A stretch of 64,000 nucleotides of DNA from Savagea serpentis (GTDB taxonomy: Bacteria > Bacillota > Bacilli > Bacillales_A > Planococcaceae): the NCBI RefSeq assembly GCF_015351395.1, contig NZ_JADKPV010000003.1:1-64000 (forward strand), in the 5' to 3' direction. The position numbers and the translations under genes are program-made. This document shows, one piece after another, positions 56,612 to 64,000 of the stretch. Positions within the stretch are counted from its first letter, which is position 1, and the number at the start of each line of letters is the position of its first letter. Below the pieces are notes generated by a model, which did no database searches, was not told the origin of the DNA, and saw only the letters and a program-made list of their open reading frames with translations.

Positions 56612-59494
56612 TCATTCGGACGGAGAAGTTTCATTTTCTGTTTGTTTTACTTTTTTCTTCATGCGAGCATGGTCTCTTTCCAAAACGGGTTTTAAATATT
56701 TTCCTGTGTAAGAATTCGCCACTTTCACCATTTCCTCAGGTGTTCCTGTACCGACAATCGTTCCTCCACCGTCCCCACCTTCTGGGCCTAAATCGATCAT
56801 ATAGTCCGCTGTTTTAATAACGTCTAAATTGTGCTCGATGACAAGAACAGTATTCCCACCATCGACGAGTCGTTGGAGTACTTTTAATAACTTGCCGATA
56901 TCATGTACATGTAAACCTGTCGTCGGCTCATCTAAAATGTAAAACGATTTCCCAGTTGAACGTTTATGCAGTTCGGAAGCGAGTTTGACACGTTGCGCTT
57001 CCCCACCAGACAATGTCGTCGCCGGTTGACCTAATTTTACATAGCCGATGCCGACATCGACGAGCGTCTGTAGCTTGCGATGGATTTTCGGAATCGCTTC
57101 GAAAAATTCAACCGCATCTTCCACCGTCATTTCTAAAACGTCCGCAATATTTTTTCCTTTGTATAGCACTTCTAACGTTTCACGGTTGTATCGTTTCCCG
57201 TGACATACTTCACACGGTACGTAAACGTCGGGTAAAAAGTGCATTTCAATTTTAATGATGCCGTCACCTCGGCACGCTTCACAACGCCCACCTTTAACGT
57301 TAAAGCTGAAGCGACCTTTTTTATACCCGCGCACTTTCGCTTCGTTCGTCATCGCGAAAACATCGCGTATGTCATCAAACACACTCGTATATGTCGCAGG
57401 GTTTGAACGAGGCGTACGGCCGATTGGCGATTGGTCAATTTCGATAATTTTATCGAGTTGATCAATGCCTTCTATTACGTCATGATCTCCAGGACGCGTT
57501 TTCGCCCCATTCATATTCATCGCAAGCGACTTATACAGTACTTCGTTGACGAGGGTACTCTTACCAGAACCGGACACACCTGTTACTGCGACGAATGTTC
57601 CGAGCGGAATGTCGACCGTCACATCTTTTAAGTTGTTCGCCCGTGCGCCTCGAATCGTCAATGTTTGACCATTTCCTTCGCGTCGTTCAGCGGGCACTGG
57701 GATAAATCTTTCTCCTTTTAAATATTGACCCGTTAAAGAGTTCGGGTCATTCATCACTTCGTCAGGTGTCCCTTGAGAGACGATTTCTCCTCCCGCAACG
57801 CCCGCTCCTGGGCCGATATCGATTAAATGGTCTGCCGCCAGCATCGTGTCTTCATCATGTTCGACGACGATTAATGTGTTGCCGATATCACGCATGCTTT
57901 TCAACGTATTAATTAAGCGATCATTATCGCGTTGATGAAGACCGATCGACGGCTCATCTAAAATGTAGAGCACACCTGTTAAACGTGAGCCGATTTGTGT
58001 CGCGAGTCGAATTCGCTGCGCTTCTCCTCCTGACAATGTGCCAGCTGCTCGACTCAATGTTAAATAATCGAGTCCGACATTGCGTAAAAAGGACAAGCGC
58101 TCTTCGATTTCTTTCAAAATCAGTTTCGCAATTTGCGCATCTTTTTCAGACAATTGTAAGTGATCAAAAAACGCACTCGCTTCGGTAATCGAACGTTCTG
58201 TTACGAGGCCGATATGTTCTCCCGCTACTTTCACCGCTAATGATTCTGGTTTTAAACGGTAGCCATCACACGCTGGACAGTTATGAACCGCCATATACTT
58301 CTCCATCTGGTCGCGTACATAATCGCTCGATGTATCATGATAACGACGAGCGACATTGCGCAACACACCTTCGAAATAGATGGAATTGTCACGCGTATTC
58401 CCAAACTCATTCGTATAGACAAAACGAATCTTTTCTTCTCCTGAACCGTTCAAAATAATATCTATCGCTTCATCGGATAACTCTGATACAGGAACGTCAA
58501 ACGGAATGTCGAAATGATCACAAACCGTCTTTAATAAAGAAGGGTAATAATTCGAACTCGTCGGTTCCCACGGCGCAATCGCATGTTCTTCTAATGTTTT
58601 TGACCAATCAGGAATGACGAGTGACACGTCAACTTCCAGTTTCGTTCCGAGACCGTCACAGTCGGGACATGCCCCGAACGGACTGTTGAATGAAAACATG
58701 CGCGGTTCTAATTCTCCGATTGAAAATCCACAAATTGGACAAGCGTGATGTTCGCTAAATAAGAGCTCTTCTACGCCGATGACGTCGACGAGTACCGTTC
58801 CTTCTCCGAGCGCTAAAGCGGCTTCTAACGAGTCACTTAAACGAGACTCGACGCCTTCTTTCACGACGATCCGGTCGATGACGACTTCAATCGAATGTTT
58901 TTGGTTTTTATTTAATTCAATTTCTTCTCCTAAATCGTACGTCTCTCCGTCGATGCGTACACGGACATATCCTTTTTTACGCAAGTCGTCTAATAAACGG
59001 ACGTGCGCTCCTTTACGCCCTTTTACGATCGGTGCGAGCACTTGAATCCGGCTTCTCTCTTCTAACTGCATAATGCGGTCGACCATCTGTTCAATCGTTT
59101 GAGAAGAAATTTCGATGCCGTCATTCGGACAGACCGGCTTTCCGATACGCGCATATAATAATCGTAAATAATCATAAATTTCCGTCACTGTCCCGACAGT
59201 AGAGCGAGGGTTGCGGCTCGTCGTTTTTTGATCGATTGAAATAGCTGGTGATAATCCTTCAATGACATCGACATCCGGCTTATCCATCTGCCCTAAAAAC
59301 TGCCGGGCATACGCCGATAAACTTTCAACGTAACGACGCTGTCCTTCCGCATAAATCGTATCGAATGCGAGCGATGACTTCCCCGAACCAGACAAACCCG
59401 TCATGACGACGAGTTCATCTCTCGGAATATTGACATTAATATTTTTTAAATTATGTGCTCGTGCACCTTGAATGACAATCTCTTTATTTTTCAT
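56612..59494 (-). CDS. uvrA: Excinuclease ABC subunit A
   Basis: It scans for DNA damage with UvrB in nucleotide excision repair. It has two ABC halves: Walker [11 protein letters not shown] (about 33-42) and [10 protein letters not shown] (about 640), each with LSGGEAQR and DEP Walker B. Zinc-finger cysteines appear as CPICGF...CPDCDG and CEACRGDG...[10 protein letters not shown]. The length is 960 residues from the ATG at 59494, which follows GGAAGG. It overlaps the end of uvrB by nothing and follows it by 6 bases. Confidence 0.97.
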   Translation of the reverse strand: MKNKEIVIQGARAHNLKNINVNIPRDELVVMTGLSGSGKSSLAFDTIYAEGQRRYVESLSAYARQFLGQMDKPDVDVIEGLSPAISIDQKTTSRNPRSTVGTVTEIYDYLRLLYARIGKPVCPNDGIEISSQTIEQMVDRIMQLEERSRIQVLAPIVKGRKGAHVRLLDDLRKKGYVRVRIDGETYDLGEEIELNKNQKHSIEVVIDRIVVKEGVESRLSDSLEAALALGEGTVLVDVIGVEELLFSEHHACPICGFSIGELEPRMFSFNSPFGACPDCDGLGTKLEVDVSLVIPDWSKTLEEHAIAPWEPTSSNYYPSLLKTVCDHFDIPFDVPVSELSDEAIDIILNGSGEEKIRFVYTNEFGNTRDNSIYFEGVLRNVARRYHDTSSDYVRDQMEKYMAVHNCPACDGYRLKPESLAVKVAGEHIGLVTERSITEASAFFDHLQLSEKDAQIAKLILKEIEERLSFLRNVGLDYLTLSRAAGTLSGGEAQRIRLATQIGSRLTGVLYILDEPSIGLHQRDNDRLINTLKSMRDIGNTLIVVEHDEDTMLAADHLIDIGPGAGVAGGEIVSQGTPDEVMNDPNSLTGQYLKGERFIPVPAERREGNGQTLTIRGARANNLKDVTVDIPLGTFVAVTGVSGSGKSTLVNEVLYKSLAMNMNGAKTRPGDHDVIEGIDQLDKIIEIDQSPIGRTPRSNPATYTSVFDDIRDVFAMTNEAKVRGYKKGRFSFNVKGGRCEACRGDGIIKIEMHFLPDVYVPCEVCHGKRYNRETLEVLYKGKNIADVLEMTVEDAVEFFEAIPKIHRKLQTLVDVGIGYVKLGQPATTLSGGEAQRVKLASELHKRSTGKSFYILDEPTTGLHVHDIGKLLKVLQRLVDGGNTVLVIEHNLDVIKTADYMIDLGPEGGDGGGTIVGTGTPEEMVKVANSYTGKYLKPVLERDHARMKKKVKQTENETSPSE

Positions 59495-59500
59495 GTACAA

Positions 59501-61492
59501 CTACCTTCCTGACTGCAATTCTAATAACGCGTCGCGCAATTGAGCAGCCCTTTCGAAGTCGAGCGCTTTCGCCGCTTCTTTCATATCTTGTTCTAACGTC
59601 GCCATTAAAGCGTTTTTCTCATCTTTCGATAATTTTCCGCCTTCTGTAAGACGTGTAATGTAATCTTCACCGTCTTCCGCCACTTCTGTCGCCCGGATGA
59701 CGTCACGAATTTCTTTTTGAATCGTCTTCGGTGTAATACTATGTTTTTCGTTGTATGCGATTTGAATTTCACGACGACGCGCCGTCTCGCTGATCGCTTT
59801 TTCCATTGAATCGGTCACTTTGTCCGCATACATCACGACATAACCGTTCGAGTTACGTGCTGCTCGACCGATCGTTTGGATGAGCGAGCGTTCCGAACGT
59901 AAAAATCCTTCTTTATCTGCATCTAAAATCGCAACGAGCGATACTTCCGGTATGTCAATTCCTTCACGCAATAAGTTAATCCCGACGAGTACGTCATACG
60001 TTCCGAGACGTAAATCTCGTATAATTTCAATTCGTTCCAATGTTTTAATTTCAGAATGCAAATATTGCACTTTAATGCCGAGCTCTTTTAAATAATCCGT
60101 TAAATCTTCACTCATTTTTTTCGTCAATGTCGTAATTAATACACGCTCATTTTTTTCAATGCGCGCATTGATCTCTCCAACGAGGTCATCGATTTGACCA
60201 TGAATCGGACGCACTTCAATGACGGGATCCAACAAGCCCGTCGGTCGAATAATTTGTTCCACCATCTTCGGCGTATGTTCTAATTCATAAGGGCCTGGCG
60301 TTGCGGAAATATACATCGCCTGATGTATGTGTTGCTCAAACTCTTCAAACTTCAACGGGCGGTTGTCGAGCGCGCTCGGCAAACGGAACCCATGATCGAC
60401 GAGCACTTGCTTACGCGCTTGGTCGCCGTTATACATCCCACGTATTTGGGGCAAAGTAACATGACTTTCATCGACGACGATGACGAAATCATCTGGGAAG
60501 TAGTCAAGCAATGTGTACGGTGTCGCCCCCGCTTCACGCAATGTTAAATGGCGTGAGTAGTTCTCGATTCCCGAACAAAAGCCCATCTCTTTCATCATTT
60601 CTAAATCGTAACGCGTACGTTGTTCTAAGCGTTGAGCTTCCAACAACTTCCCTTCTTCATTTAATACGGAGAGACGTTCTTCTAATTCTTTTTCAATGTT
60701 GATGATTGCTTTTTCCATCTTTTCAGAACGGGTAACGAAATGAGAGGCTGGATAAACAGCAATATGTTCACGATCCCCGATAATTTCTCCTGTCAGTGCA
60801 TCCACTTCTCGAATGCGGTCAATTTCGTCTCCGAAAAATTCGATTCGAATACAATGTTCATCGCGAGATGCCGGGAATAGTTCGACGACATCTCCACGTA
60901 CACGGAATGTTCCGCGTGTAAAGTTTATATCGTTGCGCGTATATTGAATGTCGACTAATTTACGAAGCATCTCATCGCGCCCGATTTCCATTCCGACACG
61001 CACAGAAAACACGAGCTCCTTATATTCTTCTGGATTCCCGAGTCCGTATATACAGGAGACAGAAGCGACGATCAATACGTCTTGCCTTTCAAATAATGCA
61101 CTCGTTGCAGAGTGACGTAATTTATCAATTTCATCGTTAATGCTTGCGTCTTTTTCTATAAAAGTATCCGTCTGCGGCACATATGCTTCTGGCTGATAAT
61201 AATCGTAGTAACTGACGAAATATTCGACCGCATTATTCGGAAAAAACTCTTTAAATTCACTATATAGTTGTCCTGCTAATGTTTTATTATGAGCGATGAC
61301 TAAAGTAGGTTTATTGATTTCAGTGACGACATTCGATACGGTAAATGTCTTTCCCGTCCCAGTCGCTCCGAGTAACGTTTGATGCTTTTCGCCGCGCTCA
61401 ATCCCAGCGACTAATTCACGGATCGCGTGCGGCTGGTCCCCTGCTGGTTCATAAGGCGACACTAATTCAAATCGTTCTGACAATCGAATCAC
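59501..61492 (-). CDS. uvrB: Excinuclease ABC subunit B
   Basis: The helicase-like damage verifier. Walker A is [10 protein letters not shown] (around 43), the beta-hairpin is [13 protein letters not shown] and helicase motifs VI ([12 protein letters not shown]) are clear, with a UVR domain at the end ([20 protein letters not shown]). At 663 residues it is full length. It precedes uvrA by 6 bases on the minus strand. Confidence 0.97.
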   Translation of the reverse strand: MIRLSERFELVSPYEPAGDQPHAIRELVAGIERGEKHQTLLGATGTGKTFTVSNVVTEINKPTLVIAHNKTLAGQLYSEFKEFFPNNAVEYFVSYYDYYQPEAYVPQTDTFIEKDASINDEIDKLRHSATSALFERQDVLIVASVSCIYGLGNPEEYKELVFSVRVGMEIGRDEMLRKLVDIQYTRNDINFTRGTFRVRGDVVELFPASRDEHCIRIEFFGDEIDRIREVDALTGEIIGDREHIAVYPASHFVTRSEKMEKAIINIEKELEERLSVLNEEGKLLEAQRLEQRTRYDLEMMKEMGFCSGIENYSRHLTLREAGATPYTLLDYFPDDFVIVVDESHVTLPQIRGMYNGDQARKQVLVDHGFRLPSALDNRPLKFEEFEQHIHQAMYISATPGPYELEHTPKMVEQIIRPTGLLDPVIEVRPIHGQIDDLVGEINARIEKNERVLITTLTKKMSEDLTDYLKELGIKVQYLHSEIKTLERIEIIRDLRLGTYDVLVGINLLREGIDIPEVSLVAILDADKEGFLRSERSLIQTIGRAARNSNGYVVMYADKVTDSMEKAISETARRREIQIAYNEKHSITPKTIQKEIRDVIRATEVAEDGEDYITRLTEGGKLSKDEKNALMATLEQDMKEAAKALDFERAAQLRDALLELQSGR

Positions 61493-61583
61493 TCCTTCAT
61501 TTCCATAGCTCTATTTTAACACACTTTTTACGAACGTACGTTTTTTAACTCTTCCCTCTTTACGAATAAAAAAACATCAAAAA

Positions 61584-61615
61584 AACGGTTGAATCTCCCC
61601 TAAGATTCAACCGTT
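61584..61615 (-). terminator. Terminator after the IDEAL-domain gene
   Basis: AACGGTTGAATCT (61615-61603 on the minus strand) pairs perfectly with AGATTCAACCGTT (61596-61584), loop of 6, followed by T-rich DNA. Confidence 0.85.
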
Positions 61616-61658
61616 CTCTATGTATGAGGCTGCTTTGCTTACACAAAACAGCACTCCT

Positions 61659-61889
61659 TCATTCCTTCTCTAATGTCCCCAGTAACTCACTGTATTGTTG
61701 AAAGGCTTCGACATCTCTGTCGTCCAATGCTTGATCGATCAATCGTTCAATTCTTGCAATCGTCTGTTCTTGATGGACCGATTGTAAAAATAAATCCGTG
61801 TAAATATCCGAAAGCAATTGATTCGTTTCTTCCTGAAATTGTCTCTGCGCAGTAGTCGGTAATTGTTTGTAAAAATATTTATTTTCCAT
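61659..61889 (-). CDS. IDEAL-domain protein
   Basis: A small acidic/helical protein of 76 residues ending in IARIERLIDQALDDRDVEAF, the IDEAL motif (named after that sequence) found in small Firmicutes proteins and in ComK-related proteins. The ATG at 61889 is chosen because AGAGGTG lies 6 bases ahead; an upstream GTG overlaps it. Its function is unknown. It lies between ecsB and uvrB with its own terminator. Confidence 0.7.
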   Translation of the reverse strand: MENKYFYKQLPTTAQRQFQEETNQLLSDIYTDLFLQSVHQEQTIARIERLIDQALDDRDVEAFQQYSELLGTLEKE

Positions 61890-62010
61890 TCCCATCACCT
61901 CTGTCAGCTTTTTTCTATTATAGAAAAACTTACTCCAAAATGCAATCTATTTTTCTGAATATTTCGTTTTTAGTACAAACAACCTACCATTAATAGGTAG
62001 ATTGTTCGTG

Positions 62011-63219
62011 TCAGGACTTCGGTCTTGTCGAAAACATCGTCATTGCGCTAATCGCTTGCAACAGAACGAATAATAATAAGCCTTCTACCATTTTATCCCG
62101 TACAAAAAATGCGATGATGACAATAATAAATATTTGAATCGTTCCGAGTTGGAAAACAATTTTTTCTACTGCATCTCGGCGCCCTTTCTGTTCGATTGGA
62201 AACAGTCGGTCCATTTTGAAATGTTTCGTCTGGCTTAAATACGCTAGTAGCTGACTGACGAGCGCAAATTGCAAACTTCCAACAAACACAATCATTAAAA
62301 GTTGCGACTCAATGAAAGCAACACCGAATGCCATAAGAACGAATAGCCTTAAATAAAGCCTAAATAATTCGTCTGTTCTCACAAATGTACGGCTCAATAA
62401 ATATTGAAAGCTTTTTTCTTTCTCGAAAGGCTTCGACGCCGTCATTAAAAATGACGCATACGCTCGACGATGCACTTTCCCTTGAATGTGCGGAACATCT
62501 GTAAATAAATTCGCAAACCGATAAAAACGCATCATTCGATTTTTTTCAAGTTCGATAAAATGATCGAACGGAAACGGTTCTGTCAATGCCCGCTTTTTCC
62601 AAACTCCCTGTGAACTATATCCATATACGACAAGAACAGCCGCTGCCACGACATACCAATTCATTAACAAGGCGTAAATGAGCCCCCAACTTAATGCGTA
62701 ATGAATAATGTACAACACGTACATGTTGCGCCCACGGTGACTATGGCGATAATACCATTCTCCGCGTGTCAATAAAACGTGCCAAGCGAATAATATAGCG
62801 AAAAATATAAATATTTCGAGTGGTGCAAATGCGTACTTCGTATTAATAAGCGGAAGTAAAACGATCGCCGTGACGATAGGCAAAATAAATTTCGTTCCCG
62901 TCGTCCAGCGAAGCGAAGCGTTCGTATACGTCGTCAACTGGTGTTCTAACGGTAAAAAATAGACGGCGTCGGCCTCTCGAAACAATGTCGCCGGATTGCG
63001 AAAGATGAACGTGAGTGCTAATAAAGTTGTCGCGATAAGCGCCACTGGAAATTGTTCGGGTATGACTTTTAACCATTCACTATAAGCGAGTCCACCCGCC
63101 CCTAAAGCAAAGACAATCACAATCATTAAATGCCCTGTGAAGACGTACTTTAAATATTTTTGAGTCTCCATTTGATATTCAGCGAAGCGGCGTTTCCAAA
63201 TGCTTTGTAAACTATCCAT
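62011..63219 (-). CDS. ecsB: ABC transporter permease, EcsB-like
   Basis: A membrane protein of 402 residues with about ten hydrophobic spans, including HLMIVIVFALGAGGLAYSEW (about 30-50) and VFVGSLQFALVSQLLAYLSQ. The start MDSLQSIWKRRFAEYQMETQ matches EcsB proteins. It partners the ATPase EcsA, whose gene overlaps it by 8 bases. In Bacillus, Ecs affects secretion and competence. The usual third gene ecsC is not seen after it. Confidence 0.88.
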   Translation of the reverse strand: MDSLQSIWKRRFAEYQMETQKYLKYVFTGHLMIVIVFALGAGGLAYSEWLKVIPEQFPVALIATTLLALTFIFRNPATLFREADAVYFLPLEHQLTTYTNASLRWTTGTKFILPIVTAIVLLPLINTKYAFAPLEIFIFFAILFAWHVLLTRGEWYYRHSHRGRNMYVLYIIHYALSWGLIYALLMNWYVVAAAVLVVYGYSSQGVWKKRALTEPFPFDHFIELEKNRMMRFYRFANLFTDVPHIQGKVHRRAYASFLMTASKPFEKEKSFQYLLSRTFVRTDELFRLYLRLFVLMAFGVAFIESQLLMIVFVGSLQFALVSQLLAYLSQTKHFKMDRLFPIEQKGRRDAVEKIVFQLGTIQIFIIVIIAFFVRDKMVEGLLLFVLLQAISAMTMFSTRPKS

Positions 63220-63952
63220 TAGCCTGCTCCTTCGTCATCGCAATGTACAGGTCATCCAATGAAGCTCCCTCCATGCCAAAGCTCGCTCTTAGATCATCCA
63301 TCGTACCGAACGCCTTGACACGACCTTCATGTAAAAATACAATTTTGTCACAATACTTCTCCGCAGTCGACAACATATGCGTCGACATTAACACCGCTGC
63401 TCCTCCACGTTTTCGCTCTTCAATTTGTTCGAGCAATGAATGAATACCGAGCGGATCAAGTCCGACAAATGGTTCGTCGATAATATACAAAGCAGGATTC
63501 ACTAAAAATGCACTCATGATCATCACCTTTTGTCGCATCCCTTTCGAAAAATGCGCTGGAAACCAACGAAGTCGTTTCTCCATATGAAATTCCTCCAACA
63601 ATGCCTTCGAGCGGACGGTATAATCATCTTCCGATAAACCATATGCCATCGCTGTCAACTTCAAATGCTCTTCCAAAGTCAATTCTTCATATAAAACGGG
63701 TGTTTCTGGTATGTATGAAAATGACTGACGATACCCTTCCATGTTTCCTTCTAACGTATGACCTGCAATTTCAATCGTTCCGGCATGTTGACGCAATAAG
63801 CCAATAATATGTTTAATCGTCGTACTTTTCCCCGCTCCGTTCAAGCCAATCAAGCCGACTAACTCCCCTGCTTCTACTTCAAATGCCAAATCATGTAAGA
63901 CAGGTTTCCGCGTGTAACCTCCTGTCACATCTGTTAATTTTAAAATTGCCAT
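63212..63952 (-). CDS. ecsA: ABC transporter ATP-binding protein, EcsA-like
   Basis: Walker A GLNGAGKST (about 36-44), signature FSKGMRQKVMIMSAF and Walker B YIIDEPFVGLDP (about 155). The start MAILKLTDVTGGYTRKPVLH and the length of 246 fit EcsA. It is the first gene of the ecsAB unit in view; upstream DNA is near the window edge. Confidence 0.9.
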   Translation of the reverse strand: MAILKLTDVTGGYTRKPVLHDLAFEVEAGELVGLIGLNGAGKSTTIKHIIGLLRQHAGTIEIAGHTLEGNMEGYRQSFSYIPETPVLYEELTLEEHLKLTAMAYGLSEDDYTVRSKALLEEFHMEKRLRWFPAHFSKGMRQKVMIMSAFLVNPALYIIDEPFVGLDPLGIHSLLEQIEERKRGGAAVLMSTHMLSTAEKYCDKIVFLHEGRVKAFGTMDDLRASFGMEGASLDDLYIAMTKEQANG

Positions 63953-64000
63953 GAGATCCCCTCTCTTCCTTTCTCCATTTTAGCAAATCTAAACAGAAAG

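Overview
The window looks like a chromosome segment of a low-GC Gram-positive bacterium of the Bacillales, probably Planococcaceae/Caryophanaceae; this family-level call is an inference. Supporting features are the smpB-rnr-est-secG and eno-gpmI-tpiA-pgk-gap-cggR order, the crh-whiA-yvcK-rapZ and hprK-lgt-yvoD-ppaX-yvoF blocks, S-box (SAM) riboswitches, a CtsR box, a Crh protein, cre-like sites and strong AGGAGG ribosome binding sites. Most genes are on the minus strand.

Positions 1-10293 are an AT-rich integrative element lying against the 3' end of the tmRNA gene. A tyrosine integrase (9021-10160) sits next to the tmRNA end. It is followed towards lower coordinates by a Cro/C1-like regulator, an excisionase-like protein, a phage-type replication protein, a DnaC-like loader, an ArpU-like regulator, an oriT-like region with hairpins and three 32-bp repeats, two small ribbon-helix-helix-like proteins and a MobP2/MobL-type relaxase. 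No mating-pore genes are in view, so it looks like a mobilizable rather than self-conjugative element. Its far end is not in the window. At the extreme left is a decayed helicase resembling those of type ISP restriction systems.

Positions 10294-24157 are core genome: tmRNA and its partner SmpB, RNase R, a carboxylesterase, SecG, the lower glycolytic operon with its repressor CggR, then a thioredoxin-like protein, a TPM-domain protein, LemA and a DUF308 membrane protein. The cggR promoter, CggR operator and a hairpin between gap and pgk are readable.

Positions 24272-27969 hold a small sulfur-related cluster: an AhpD-like protein with two tandem domains, an NtaA/SnaA/DszA-type flavin monooxygenase and an acyl-CoA-dehydrogenase-like flavoprotein. 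Two SAM riboswitches control it, one ahead of each half.

Positions 28246-44146 hold a 4-hydroxyphenylacetate (homoprotocatechuate meta-cleavage) catabolic region: hpaB, an FAD-synthetase-like gene, hpaC, a split hpaG, hpaF, a succinate semialdehyde dehydrogenase, a DctPQM TRAP transporter, a DapA-family lyase, hpaE and hpaD, with GntR, LysR and MerR regulators. No HpaH hydratase or classical HpaI aldolase is present. The DapA-family enzyme may replace both as a hydratase-aldolase, giving pyruvate and succinate semialdehyde.

Positions 44224-63952 return to core genome: CtsR-controlled clpP, crh-whiA-yvcK-rapZ, a dispersed repeat in a 600-bp gap, trxB, a TPR protein, yvoF-ppaX-yvoD-lgt-hprK, a YvlB-like protein, uvrA-uvrB, an IDEAL-domain protein and an EcsAB-type ABC transporter.
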